Assembly: GCA_034509425.1 (NCBI GenBank)
Contig: JAVTVJ010000834.1
Coordinates: 1-64,000, forward strand
Source: Eopsaltria australis
Lineage: Eukaryota; Chordata; Aves; Passeriformes; Petroicidae
Reading direction: 5' to 3'
DNA length: 64,000 nt
Part shown: piece by piece, positions 1 to 11,862 of the stretch
Layout: each line of letters starts with the position of its first letter
How positions within the stretch are numbered: the first letter of the stretch is position 1
The notes under the pieces: generated by a model
Seen by the model: only the letters and a program-made list of their open reading frames with translations
What the model was told of the DNA's origin: nothing
Databases searched by the model: none
Translations under genes and position numbers: made by a program

Positions 1-588
1 AGTTTTGCTCCACTAAGAAAGTATCTGTTTTCTTTCTTCACAGATTTTTTAAAATTATAATTTCAAGGGTATAGATTAATCCATAGTATGTTTTCATAAA
101 GTAAATATATTTTGTATAGGCAACATGGTAGAACTTACATGACAAACTCCAGTTACTTTTCCAAAATAGTAGTTCCAGTGTCAGAGTATCAATTTGTCAA
201 GAGACAACATCAGGAAAATAAATTCTTACCTGTCCAGACTTTTATGATCACTTAAATAGTGTAACTCAGTTTCATCCATTCAGCCAGTCTGAATGTAGTC
301 TCAGATTTCAATTACTCTACTCACATTCATAATAAAAAATAAGAAAACTCCACCCCCTGACAACTATCACTTTTATGAAAACCAGTTATCACCTTGCCTT
401 TGCTCATTTATTTGCACAGCAAACACTGGTATTTAGCAAGAGAAGAGAGTCTGTGAAAAGCTTTTTATAAATATCTGAAGTTGCAACAGAAAAGGAAAAC
501 ACTAAGATTTACTGTCTTTCCCTGAGCTCTCTACTCAGGGATTCAGAGTGAAAAGGTTCCTGCAGGAGGGCCAGGGGCATTTCTTTAC
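1..588 (-). other. Makorin intron 2 (partial)
   Basis: This AT-rich stretch lies downstream of the makorin exon 2 donor on the minus strand and runs to the window edge. I see no further makorin exon and no recognisable repeat in it. The RING-finger exons should lie outside the window to the left. Confidence 0.6.
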
Positions 589-717
589 CTGCAATGATCT
601 CCATAAGCACAGCATCCTCGCTGATAATACCTGCACACCATGGCAGACTGACTGGTGGAGAGGTCATGGGAGTAACGGCAGTTGTCTCCTTCCTTGCAGA
701 CCCCATGCATGAAGTAT
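589..717 (-). CDS. MKRN1: Makorin exon 2 (CCCH zinc fingers)
   Basis: This 129-bp internal exon codes for most of two CCCH zinc fingers of a makorin, a RING-type E3 ubiquitin ligase family with RNA-binding CCCH fingers. On the minus strand the acceptor is CTCTTACAG|ATACTTC and the donor GCAG|GTAAAG. The first finger reads [20 protein letters not shown]. Its first Cys comes from exon 1, giving C-x7-C-x5-C-x3-H. The second finger begins [15 protein letters not shown] and ends in the next exon. The first finger and the Gly-rich WTKQVTCR leader in exon 1 match MKRN1. The second finger's YYQ..CAYG is more like MKRN2, so the paralogue is not certain, though membership of the makorin family is. Confidence 0.82.
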
Positions 718-2574
718 CTGTAAGAGAAGAGAATGGTGAGTTTAGTAGAAGCACTGAGGTTGTAAACAAAGTATTTGAATGATCTTGTTATTCCATAAAT
801 CAAGGTATGCTGCATTAAGAACAGCACTAAAGACTTATGGGACACTGTCCCAGTATAACCATAAAAATAAGAACATCTGAGGAAAGATTAAGCCTCAGCT
901 ACTCCAGTGAACTGTGCTGCATATTTAGGGACTTGCTCTTACAAAAGCCTGGGAAAAAAATCCAAACTTGTAACGCAAAGTTATCCTGGGCTATGCCACT
1001 AAGAGGAAAGAGTCTTGGACCAAGTAGATGGTTCAAGTTTTACCTGTGGCCCCTGTGATCTGACACAAGCAAAAACCTTACAGAAACCCAACAGTGAATA
1101 GAAGAATCAAATCCTGACACACCCTAAATCACCCAAGATTTACAATCTATTCTGGATTCATAAATAATTCAATCAAATGTGATCTCCTCTCCAGGAATGC
1201 AAAATATATTTGTGATGGATAATTACATCTGACAAAACACACACATTAGTTCCTGTGATAGGAGCCAAATAAATCGTCAAAGCACCCTGCTTCAGTACTG
1301 TGCTGCTTGTCTCGAAAAACTTGGACAGTTTCAAAGCTTTTGAGGACAGTTTGATCAATTTTAGCGTGTCAAGTAGCACAAGTTTAATTTAGCATCTTCA
1401 GTTATTCAAGAAAATTGAAGAGTGGTTTTCAAGTTTTTTTAAATTTTAACCTCAAAGAACAAGCTTCTTGAAATTCAACACACCATAACTGTTCAGATTC
1501 AGTATGTTCAAAATGACAACTGAAAATAAAAGTTCAAGTACACCTTTCCCAATCCACAATTAAGTATTAGGCAAGAAAAAAAGGAAAAAATTAAAAAAAA
1601 TCATGAGTAAAAACTGAATCCATAAATGTTTACCAACACTTCCGTTTAGAAAGAAGCCACACTGCCCCCAGATAACAAGTTGCAAACTCTGAACTCACTG
1701 GAAATATGAAGACCTAGCAAACAAGAAAATTTGTGAGGATTTATGTCTCGTACAAAAGACCACTCGAGGGAAGACTGAGAAGCAGATTATACCCATCTAA
1801 AAGGCCACGCTTTTGCTGAATGGGCCAGTCCTGCCCACACTTCCATCACTTTGCTCAGCCAGCAGAACCAGGCCCTCCAAGCGGCTGAGTGCAGCCTCAC
1901 AGCCAGCACAAGAGACACAGTGATGATCTTTCAGCAGCCACAACTAAGATTAGGACAACTCCTCACAAAACAGTACATTCAAGTTGATATTCCTGGCCAG
2001 GAAAGGTGATAAGATGTTGAACTGCATGCATTTTTCTACATAGCTATTAAGTCTACTATATTTTTATAAGTCAGATAAAGCCAGTGAACAATGCACCAAA
2101 TGACATAAGTAGAGCTACATCTGCAATCCAGTTTTAGGGGAATATTAAAACCTGAAGCTGAGTGTTTAGAGAGCTGATAATCCTCCATGTGCAATACCAA
2201 TGGTGTATTCAACATATGAAGAATAAAAAAAAATCTCAACTAGCTTTACAGACCACAAGCTGACACTTGCATCATGCTGCAATTCACACTCCAAATCCCA
2301 TCTGTACCCTGTAGACAAATATTAACCAGGTAAGAAATGTGATCCTACATAAAAAACAAGCAGTACAAGACCCAGATGAGGCTCTGCAGAGTCAGGTGGC
2401 AGCACAAACAGCTATGCCTGCAGGAATAGGGTGTTGGAAAAACAGAACAAGACCCATCTCTGCTATGCAACCAGCACTCTCCACCAGGAACAAACACAAA
2501 ATCCTCTGAAAGTCACACCCACAAAGTCACACCCACCCACCACCACAACCCACCTACAAAGGCCCATCTCAAAA

Positions 2575-2740
2575 GCAAAAAAAAAAAAAAAAAACCAAAA
2601 AACACAAAACAAACAAACCCCAAACCAACAAAACCAAAACCCAACCAAAAAAAAAAACAAAAAACCAAAACAAACAATTAATCCCCCCTCCTCCCCAAAC
2701 AAACAAAAAAACCCCCAAAACAAAAACAAACCCAACCACC
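2575..2740. repeat. A/C-rich low-complexity tract
   Basis: Runs of A broken by CC and CCC extend over about 165 bp. The open frames across it code only for Lys/Asn/Pro/Gln strings and are not genes. Confidence 0.85.
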
Positions 2741-4171
2741 CATGAAGTCATGGAACCAGAATATAACTGGAATTTCTAGCTAGATTGCTTTTAAGAAATG
2801 GGAGTCAAACCAATAGGGTAAAAAAAAGTATCCAGGCTGTTTAACTTTATTTTTTAACAAGTGTTATCTCCACCCTTTGCTTATTTCCACACAGTGCTTC
2901 CCCGTGTGCTGGGGCAGCAACTTCACAGCCACTGGCTGGCACAGACCAGGAAATGGCTGCAATGGAACCTGACATTCCTTCTGCTGCCCCCATGGTTATT
3001 TTTAATCTGAATCAGATCACTGCCCAACCACCCTGCACAGCCACTCTGCTCCTGGAGCCAAAAAAGTGTTGGGACACCACTACAGCTGAAATAAGTGACT
3101 GACAGAAAGGCTCCTGCCTGAAGTGAGGACATCTGATAGAAACTATTTGGTCAACTTGACTTATCCTAAGTACCTAAGCCCCAAAATCAGATCTTCCCAC
3201 TGCTTGGTAGGGAAAATGAAGCTCCAAATCCCTTTCCTTCCTTCCCAATTTATGTTAGAAAATCCTCTGCAAATGCAGATTCTGTGCAATTCTGAAAGTT
3301 GTCACAATTTATAGTACTGAAATGGTAGGCTATAAAGGGAAAAAAATAAACATAAAACACTCCCGGGCTCTAATTCACACATCACTTTTAAAGGCCTTCA
3401 ATCCTATGCAGCAAACTCAGCATTATATGAACAAGAAGGCTGGAGTGGGAGGGGTAAAAATGTATTTCTCTTAGGATTACACCCCAACTTCTTCCACAAC
3501 CCTCCCCCTCACCTAGGGGTAAGAATTTTACTTTAAGGTCACAAAGAATTTAACACTTTACATATCAAATTGCAGTGTTTGGCAAAAACATACTTTGGCC
3601 ATGTCAAAAAAATAAACAGAGTGCATTATTTTTGGGGTAAGATACTGAAATTTATTTTGGAGAGCATCTTTACTCACACAGAGTATTCAATTTAACGCTA
3701 CTCAACAGTGATACCAGCATCTTCGTTCTGGTTATAGGAAAAAAGCATCCTTAAAACTGAGCAATATACAAGTTATCTGCCTTATACACTGACTGACATG
3801 TAGAAGGACATCTGAAATTTGCATTTGGTCAAGTAGTTGGACGACACATGTAATTTCATCTGAAAAAATAAAACTAGATCAAGGCAAGTACATAATTAGA
3901 TTTTCTCTGAGCCTCTGTGATGCTGTCATCCAAAAAAGCACTTATTCTGGCAGTGCTCTCTGTCCTTCCAATTCAAATATATGAGTGTAATTTGGTTAAG
4001 CCACTTGGGGAACCAGACCAGAGAACTCATCAGGGTCCAAACTCAGATAATTTCTCCAGTTCAGTTCACTGCACAAATGTACAAAAGATGAGTGACACCA
4101 ACACATGGAACAGCTAGACAAAATTAATAATTGCCTGCACTGGCATTTTATCACTGAAAAATGTTCAACAT

Positions 4172-4442
4172 ATGTCTAGTTATGAATGCCTTGATCAAAA
4201 TAGCATATCCTGATCTTCATGGTTATTTCTCAATAGGCAATGCTTCCTTCTATAGCTTTGGAAGCTTGCAATGGGTTTCCTTCCTCAGATGTGCTCTGTT
4301 CTTTACTTCAAGTTTCTGCTTACAGGTAATGCTAATTTGTTTATCAGACTACTGGTTCAGCTAGATTAGAATGTTACAGCCAACAGCAAACCTGCTTCAA
4401 AACCCAAGATGCTGCCATGACTGGCAGATGGGGAAGCTCAGG
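4172..4442. repeat. 271-bp direct repeat, copy 1
   Basis: This segment is repeated without any difference that I can see at 5305-5575. The two copies flank a truncated LTR. Copy 1 ends in GCTCAGG exactly at the LTR's TG start. Copy 2 ends in the same GCTCAGG and then continues into unique sequence (GTAACAG). The length is far beyond any integrase target duplication. Confidence 0.95.
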
Positions 4443-5304
4443 TGTCTTGGGTTAGGCTAGAGGGATTAAAATTTAAGAAGTGATCTGTGCTGCAGGAAGG
4501 CATACAACTTCCTTCTTGCGAGAGAGAGCTAATAATCAGGTAGTTTTAAGGGTTGATAGGTAAGTAAACTAATTAAAAAGTTGATCTGCCTTCGAGGAAA
4601 AAACTATATGTAAGCAGAGACTCTCTGACGCTTTTCTTTTTTGGACTTGCTGCTGCTGTGTAGAGAGGAGCAGCTCTTGCTTCTCTCGCTGGTAAGGCCC
4701 CCCCCCACCTCCTTCCGAAGGAGGGATGGGGGGGGGGGAAGGGAGGTTTTACGGCAGCCGTGCCGCTGCAGCCGGGCAGGCATGGGGGAGAAACGGCTGA
4801 AATCTTTAGCAGATACAGCTCAGCCAGTGTGCCAGCTACACGAGAGAGAAAGCCAGGCCCCTGCTCCGGGCCAGGCAAAGACTAAGTCAGACTCTATCTA
4901 GCTTGAGCCAGGCCCTGCCCTGTCACTCCGGGCTTAGATAGCCTTACTAGGCCGAGCCAGCTTGGCAGAGCCAAGCAGAGAGACTCTTGAGAGCGTCTAG
5001 CATCTAGCTCAGACTTGTTCAAGCAGCCTGGTAAAGAGCACGTGATTCTCACACTGCCGGAGAGAGAGAGACAGAGATTAACTCTCTCTATACTTAAACT
5101 AAACTTACAGACACTTATTTTTCTTCGCAGAGAAAAGAACGAGTGAAGACACCTACATAGTGCAGCACAGAGACTTTACAGTCAGTGAGGAAAACAAAAC
5201 TGATACTTACAAAGAGGTGCATGGGAAGTTGCTTCAAGAGTGAAGCTAAAAACTCTTTTAAAGAACTATAATTAAAGACTGAGCTAATAAATTCTCTGTA
5301 ATAC
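4443..5304 (+). mobile_element. 3'-truncated copy of the 1.6-kb ERV LTR
   Basis: The segment starts TGTCTTGGGTTAG and is clearly related to the first half of the LTRs at 49979-51626 (same strand) and 27366-28986 and 31396-32997 (opposite strand). It is only 862 bp long. It stops near CTGTAATAC, at the point where the complete copies continue for about 750 bp more. No 5-bp target duplication is present. Instead both sides carry the 271-bp repeat. One reading is a complete LTR insertion after TCAGG whose right half has been replaced by a second copy of the left flank. Confidence 0.8.
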
Positions 5305-5575
5305 ATGTCTAGTTATGAATGCCTTGATCAAAATAGCATATCCTGATCTTCATGGTTATTTCTCAATAGGCAATGCTTCCTTCTATAGCTTTGGAAGCTT
5401 GCAATGGGTTTCCTTCCTCAGATGTGCTCTGTTCTTTACTTCAAGTTTCTGCTTACAGGTAATGCTAATTTGTTTATCAGACTACTGGTTCAGCTAGATT
5501 AGAATGTTACAGCCAACAGCAAACCTGCTTCAAAACCCAAGATGCTGCCATGACTGGCAGATGGGGAAGCTCAGG
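5305..5575. repeat. 271-bp direct repeat, copy 2
   Basis: This is identical to 4172-4442. Its last bases (TCAGG) lie where the right-hand 5-bp target duplication of an intact LTR insertion would be. That fits a join between an inserted and an empty allele, or a local duplication. Confidence 0.95.
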
Positions 5576-8500
5576 GTAACAGCCATCTGCAGTCATCAGC
5601 TTCTTCAGGTGCCATACAGAGACTGAGAATTCCCGGGAAGACAGCAGCAGGAAAGAGGCTACGCACACTGCTCTAGCACAGCTTGTGGGTGTTCAGCCAC
5701 ATTACTGGCTAATGAAATTTCTGCTGAAGAAAAAGGGGGGGAAAAAGTTGATCTTAATAGCATTTAGCTCCTTGTCCCTTCTTCATAACCTCCTTCAGAA
5801 GTTATCAGGGGAGGCAGAGCAGAGCAGCCATGAAAGGGGCAATCCAGGCAGGCTGTCAGGAGGTTTGTACCCTGCACCTCATCCCTGGTGCTGCATTGAA
5901 TTAAGGAGGCCTTACTTTACTGATGAACACGCTTCACATGAAAAGAATGAAAAATACCTGACCCAGGTTTCCAGGAAGAACAGCTAAGGTACAAACATGT
6001 AGACAGCTCTCAAAATACACCACTTAGTTGCTATGGGTTTTTATTTACATTCAGTTCTTAAACAAAAAATTGAAATGCAATTTGTTTATGTCAACTTGAT
6101 GACTTTTAATGTCGCATGACATCTGGAAAACACAAGCACAGAACAAACAGTGTCAAGCCTTTGGAAAAAAAGGTTGACTATAGCACTGCTCAATAAAACC
6201 ATGTACCCATCTGAACTGGAAGGACTGAGGAACTTGGTAAGGACCACCATTCTTATTTCAAACATATCAATAAGAAAAAGATCATAATATTAAACAAGTT
6301 CTGAATTACCTTTGTTCCCCTGCTATTTATTCCAGATTAAAATACTATAAATTTTTACAAAATGCAAGCCTTGAAGCTGCTAAACCACAGAAGTAAAAAA
6401 ACCAACTTTTTTTCATCACCTCTTAGGGAACATGATTTCCTATGTTTCACCCTGAGACTTCTAAACTTTAGCTGCAAGAAAAGCAGAAGGGTAACATCAG
6501 CAAAACTGTTTGTGTAGGAGAAATTGAAGTCCTTCATCTTAGTCACCATGTCTCTCACTCTGAGATATTAATCATCCATCCCAAGGATATCACACGGGTA
6601 TATTAAAACTCATTAACCAACCTATCATATCAGATATTCAAAGGAGCAGCAAGAACTTATGGTAACAATTTTAAACCTCCCAGTTTCGATAAAAGAGTAG
6701 TATTTCTGCACCAGCCATCACGTGCTAGCTCCTTATACTGAAGGGACTATCTCCCAAAAGTTTTTCAGGAAGCATTTACTGTCACCCATATGATGATTCA
6801 ACTAAAAAAGCCTGTGAACAAAAAGAACTGTAGTGTTACTCAAACAGAAACTGCTCTACCTCCTACACTAATAACAGGCATTTTGAAATTTAACTCCTTC
6901 ATCTCACTGTTAAATCCTCCAGCTCATTTATAAAGGTAAAACAAAATGTAATAGTAAGAAACATATCTTCCTAAATATGAATATACCCTATCAAAACCAA
7001 ACCTAGAAATCCAAAATTTTTATCAGAGGTTCCCAGAAGGGCAAGTCAAAATTGCTAATTTCACTTTAAAACCTGAGTAAAGCTATTCTCCCTCCAACTC
7101 GAATGGTCCCATAAAAATGAATAAAGCAAGCAATGGGATAACTAGCAGGATTAGCCAAAGAGAACAAAGAATGGAGACGTTCATTAGATCCAAGGCCGAG
7201 ATCCCATTGTTTAAGCTCAAATTAAAGCACATTAATCCTTACAAAAGAGTAGCTTTAGCTTCCCACTCGGCCTGAGTGTTTGCAAATAAATATATTCCCT
7301 AGGCTCTCTGCACTGCAGGACACTGATGAACTCGACTGCTTCTGTACTATGGCAGTTACTGCCTTCAATAAATCAATCCTGCATCTACACCTATTCTATA
7401 GCTGTCTCATGAATCTCACTAATCCAATTTGCCTAATTGAGCCTCTCGATCTTCAGAAATTACGAGTCAAACTTAAATAGCGGGAGCACTGACCTTGCGT
7501 CTCACTTAAAGCTGAGCTAAGCACGGTTCCCGGGCATTTCCTCATCCCCGGCATCAAACATTAACCTGGGGATTCGCAAGCAAAACCCTCTGCCTGCAGC
7601 AGCATCCTGAGAGCATTGCCAGGTGCTGCCCAAAGGGGAGCAGCTCGATGAGCATCAGCCAAAAGAGATGTGGAGCAACAGCCAACAGGGACGCTTTTCC
7701 GCGTGTTCTGCCCTGCAGTGTTCACACAGCCAGCGAGCTCCCTGGAAAGCCGAGTTCCTCATGCTGCTGCTGCAATCTGCCCTTGGAACAAATGGGGGGT
7801 AAAAAAAGCGAGCAGGAGAGATATAAAAATATTCAATCAAGATCTGGAGCCTCTTCCTTCCTAACCAAGGGATGCTCCTTTTTGCTTCCAAGTGACTTGC
7901 CCACAAACACATTAAATGTAATTTCATTTATTTAAATAAATATTTTTTTTTAAATTAAGAGACGCTCATCGATGTTAATCTTGGATTATCACTTCCTTGT
8001 ATATTAACTAATATATGTCCACGTTCATAAAACTGTTTTAAATTCCTTTCTGCCTGCCAAGTGACCAGCAGTGTAGGTTTAAAAATAGTCCATCTGGCAA
8101 GCTTTAAAACACGCAGTACGGCTTGCATAACCCCAGAGAGAAGATTTATCAGAAATATAGTTTAAAGGAAAACACGGATAAGAAATGACACAGCACACAG
8201 AACCACGATGTGACACACGCAGGGCCACTTCGCACATTCTGCAATATGTCCCAACTTATTCCTGTTCTCCGGTTTAATAAATAGTTTTCGCTATATCAAT
8301 CACGAGTTACATCCCAATTTTAAATTTCGATTGAAACGCACAAGAATTTGAATTACGCTGCATTTCCTGCTTTGTGGAACGCGGCTGCAGGACGTCCTTT
8401 CACACAGCGTCCTTCGCGCCGAGCACTGCGGGCCTGTTCCCGCACAATGAAGAGCGGCCACGGCTACCGGTGAGGCGGCGGGAACGCTCGGAGCGGCCCG

Positions 8501-8830
8501 GCGCGGCAGCCGGTGGGCCGCAGGGAACGACCTCGCACGGGGCCGTGGCTGCAGCATGGCCGCACCGCCCCCACCGGCGGGCCCGGCTGGCGGCGCCCCG
8601 GTCGCACCGCCTCCGCCGGTGGCCCCGCCCAGGGCCGGTCCCACCCGGGGCCGGGGCCGTTCACCGCTCCCCGGGACGCGCGCCTGACGGGGCGGGGCCG
8701 GCGCGCGCCGCGGGCGAGCACGCGCGGCGCGTACGTGACTGTAGGGGGAGGGGGGGGAGAGGGGGAGGGGAAAGGCCCTGGAGCAGCGGGGGGCAGTGCA
8801 GGGAGAAGGGAAGGAAGAGGAAAGAATGGA

Positions 8831-8910
8831 CGGGGAAGGACGGGGAAGGACGGGGAAGGACGGGGAAGGACGGGGAAGGACGGGGAAGGACGGGGAAGGA
8901 CGGGGAAGGA
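8831..8910. repeat. 10-bp minisatellite, 8 units
   Basis: Eight perfect head-to-tail copies of CGGGGAAGGA lie 57 bp into intron 1 from the makorin exon 1 donor. The flanking DNA (GGGGGAGGGGGGGAGAGG and similar) is also G-rich, so the plus strand could form G-quadruplexes. Copy number is likely variable between individuals. Confidence 0.97.
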
Positions 8911-8967
8911 CGGCCGCGCCCGCCCGCCCGCTTCCCTCCCCCCCCGCCCGCCGCGGACGGCGCGTAC

Positions 8968-9128
8968 CTGCAGGTGACCTGCTTGGTCCAGCCGCCTCCC
9001 CCCGGCCCCGCGGAGGGCGGCGGCACGACCGCAAAGTCGAAAGCGACGGCTGCCACTCCCGCGGCCGCCGGGGGTGACCCCAGGACCGCGCCCGCCGTTG
9101 TCTCCAGCGCCGCCATCGCCTCCGCCAT
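8968..9128 (-). CDS. MKRN1: Makorin exon 1 (start codon, Gly-rich leader)
   Basis: On the minus strand the ATG at 9126-9128 opens a 53-residue Ala/Gly/Pro-rich leader starting MAEAMAALETTAG and ending GGGGWTKQVTC. A donor CTGCAG|GTACGC follows at 8968. The leader and the WTKQVTCR entry into the first CCCH finger are typical of MKRN1. The phase joins exon 2 cleanly (AG+A, Arg). No upstream in-frame Met with a better context is evident. The frame continues past the donor as Gly/Ala/Pro-rich read-through, which is not coding. Confidence 0.82.
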
Positions 9129-9560
9129 TACTGTTTATCCCGCAAAGCGGTGGTAGCGCCGGAACTTCCGGGAGCGGATCCTTCCGGCCGCGCGGGGCGG
9201 GGCGCAGCCGTGGCCCCGCCTCTCCGGCCGATCGGCGGCTTCCATTGGCCGAGCGGGACGGCCGCGCGCGGACGCGCCGGGGGTGGGGTCGCGCCGCTGG
9301 TGCCCCCGCGCGGCCGCAGGGAGCTTGCGGCACGTGCGCGCCCCCGAGGCGCCGCCGGGCGCAGCCGCGCGACCGGGCATGGTGCCCGGCTCGGCCCGCC
9401 CGGAGCGGCCGGCGGCGGGAAAGGGCCTGTTCCAGCAGGGAACGGCACGGAACGGCGACGTGGCGCCGGCGGAGGTGGGGAGCAGAACGGGACAGCGGCG
9501 CCGCAAAGGCCCAGCCCGAAGGTTGGCACTCAGCCACCCAGCGCTGCTCTTGTGGGGCGA

Positions 9561-10483
9561 GAAACATCGCGTCCTTCTGCTGTCATATCTCCCTCGCCGC
9601 AGATATTCCAGAACCATCCGAACGCAATCCTGTGTCGTTTGCCCTAGGACGACCCTGCTGGAGCCTGATAACTCACTATGGTCCCACCAGCCCGACCTAT
9701 TATGTGATTCTGTAATAAATCCTGCTTGTGAAACTAGTTTGCCTCATCCACATGGTGCCCTTGGCTTCCTGTTGCCAAGAGCCTTAAGTCGAATCCTAAA
9801 CACCTTCCAAAAAGACAGTGACAAGCAGGGGCGCAGGGGTAAGGTGAAGGGAGAAGCCTGTCAGTGCAGTGTTACTGATATTTTGACTCTCTCCTTGAAA
9901 ATATATTAATAAATCAAACGTATTCAAGCCATCAATCACTCCAGAAAATACTAAAATTAAGCCTTTGCTCTAAACATAGGCAGTAGGACAGCATGCTAAG
10001 ATGCTGAACTTTAGGAAGAAAACTAGACAGGAGAGAAGAGGTAAATCTCTTTTCAGATTGCTTTAAAACAATTACTTGAGTGCCCTAGAACTACCTAAGT
10101 AACGAGGCAATGGGAATGCTTGCTGACATTTTCTGGAATATGCAGAGCCCAGACCTGGGTGAACACAGCTCTGAATTAAAAGGAGGTGAAATATATAAAC
10201 CAATTTTAAACAGACTTCAAAACAAGGTACAGGTATGCATAAAAACCAAAAAAAGGCTATTTCTTGGAGTGAACTTTGAACTCCAACAATCTTGGAATGA
10301 ACAACTTTGAATGACTGTATAAGACCAACCTTCATCCAGGACACGCAGCACCCAAATAAAGACCTTGATCCAGGCTCTCTATGCAGCAGATTCCCTCCTG
10401 ATATTATCAGCACAGTGACCAATGCCAAATAGTTCATAAATTCAGTTCCACAAATCCCTGTTATGAGAAAGCCTGGATGTTCA
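9561..10483. other. Intergenic, no gene seen
   Basis: Composition falls from GC-rich to AT-rich. I see no conserved exon, RNA gene or clear repeat in this stretch. Confidence 0.5.
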
Positions 10484-11168
10484 ATGTGTTATAAATAAAA
10501 GCAGGAAATTCGTGCTCAAATATGTAATATCGAAATATATAGTTAAAAAAGGTTTAGTTGTAACCAGTTTTAGAACAAGCAGAGCCTGCCCAAGAAAAGA
10601 ATTGTGGCCTCGCCCAGGGAACTGATTTACATTCGAAAAACAGCACTACAGAGAATGGCGGCGCATCGAGAAAGCATTAAGCCGACCCCTGATATCTACA
10701 TTTTCCAAGGAGAATTTCCTAGCAGAGCTGATGGCAGAACTGATCGACCATCTCTGAAAATCCCATCCCAGCTCCGGTGTTAACGACCAGATCGGACCAG
10801 GATAAGGAACATCATGAGCCATCAGATAACATCCCCTGGTGATGAGACATCAATCAAACACAGGATGCGTTTTGTCCACCTCAGTTTCATGAACAGCATT
10901 GTAATAAATTAGTACGCCCAATTTATAGTAAAACAAGAATAAAATTTATTTTGTGTCCGAGAGTTCGAACACGCAATGCCACGATCGAAAAGGGAGACAG
11001 TGCCAAGCCCGGGGTTGGCACTGGGTGAACGCAGGTCGGACCTCTATCGCATCAGACCTCCCTCTGTTCACCCTGACTGCTTCCAACGGTTGGTTTATAT
11101 ACAGTTTTGACCGAAAAGTCCGGATTTTGGGTATTATTTTTGTCACTCAGCATATTCATGAAGCATGC
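10484..11168 (-). mobile_element. Older LTR-like repeat, permuted copy (left of ERV)
   Basis: This is roughly 90-95% similar, in inverted orientation, to parts of 17894-18577. It contains two modules. A' (10484-10899) matches the reverse complement of 17894-18305. B' (10900-11168) matches the reverse complement of 18306-18577. Module B has LTR traits: a TATA-like TGTATATAAACC, an AATAAA, and a TTACA end. The order is A'B' here and AB on the right, so the pair is not a simple inverted repeat. The young ERV interrupts this older DNA. Confidence 0.75.
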
Positions 11169-11536
11169 TGTTGGGAAGTGGCCATTTCTGGCTGCACAAA
11201 CATAAAAATAAGTGAGCAATCCAGGCCTCATAGACAAGACTTAGGCCTCTGCTTAAAGCTGTTCTCAAAACAACTGTGGGAAAGGGAGACATGAGAACTG
11301 AAAACAAGCTGCAGGTGTTCAGAGATTAACTTGGCAGAATAAACTGTTGATGTTATTGCCTTCTGATACCAGGTTGGTGTTTTAATTAGATTAGAGAAAG
11401 ATCCCGTGTGAAACTTCTGTAAGTGAATAATATTTTGAGCACGTAAAGTAGTATAAGTATGTGCACTGTCTGACAATAAACGAGCTTGATTTATGATACA
11501 CATTGGATCTGCATCTTGCTTCTCTCGCCACCAACA
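11169..11536 (+). repeat. 5' LTR of the chimeric ERV
   Basis: It starts TGTTGGGAAG and ends CACCAACA. An AATAAA lies at about 11477, followed by a short U5. It is matched base for base by 17526-17893 except at one position. Confidence 0.97.
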
Positions 11537-11538
11537 AA

Positions 11539-11556
11539 TGGTGACCCCGGCGTTCG
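11539..11556 (+). promoter_or_regulatory. Retroviral primer-binding site
   Basis: TGGTGACCCCGGCGTTCG begins two bases after the LTR. The first 11 bases match the tRNA-Trp-type site used by avian alpharetroviruses. The remainder differs, so the exact primer tRNA is uncertain. Confidence 0.7.
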
Positions 11557-11862
11557 GGACGGAGCCGACGTGCGGGACCGGACCGGCGGGATCGGGAAAG
11601 CACCGGTAGCAGCGACCGGGGAGCGAAGATCTATACCTTTTGCGTGACGAAAGGGAGATCCGATAGCTCGGGCCTCGGGAGAGAGGTCCGCCGCCCGAAA
11701 AGGCTATACTCTGACAAGCTGCGTGGCGATCGCGGGATCAGCGGGTAGACGCGGCGCGGGGAGACGCAGAGGGGCCAGCACGGAACGACGCAGCTCCGGC
11801 CAGCGCGGAGGGACGCGGAGGCCACTGCGATCAGCTAGAAGTGGTAACCCAGCTGGACGAAG

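Larger units (their letters stand above)
718..8967 (-). other. Makorin intron 1
   Basis: This 8.25-kb intron joins exon 1 (donor CTGCAG|GTACGC) to exon 2 (acceptor CTTACAG). The joined codon AG+A gives Arg, so the phase is consistent. It is AT-rich and has no supported coding exon. It holds the low-complexity tract near 2.6 kb, the LTR with flanking duplication at 4.2-5.6 kb, and the minisatellite at 8.83-8.91 kb. Elsewhere (718-2570, 2745-4170, 5580-8390) I see nothing specific. Confidence 0.7.
8400..9560 (-). promoter_or_regulatory. CpG-island promoter of the makorin gene
   Basis: This is a very GC- and CpG-rich block containing makorin coding exon 1 and its upstream flank, in contrast with AT-rich DNA on both sides. 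No TATA box is obvious. The many long overlapping open frames on both strands here result from GC-rich composition. Such islands often drive transcription both ways, but I see no exon supporting a plus-strand gene. Confidence 0.75.

Noticed and set aside
2431..2745. 104-codon frame rich in Lys, Asn, Gln and Pro
   Set aside because: It lies on an A/C-rich low-complexity tract with no domain or splice context.
4172..5575. 271-bp repeats as LTRs of a small element with 862 bp inside
   Set aside because: The interior matches the start of a known LTR family in this window. The repeats do not begin TG and end CA, and lack flanking target duplications.
8300..9909. Long open frames on both strands (up to 367 codons)
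   Set aside because: GC-rich composition with few stops. The translations are Arg/Pro/Ala/Gly-rich and overlap in several frames. Only the makorin exon 1 frame has homology and a donor.
11228..11503. 91-codon antisense frame, repeated at 17585-17860
   Set aside because: It is identical because both lie in the two LTRs of one provirus. No gene is implied.
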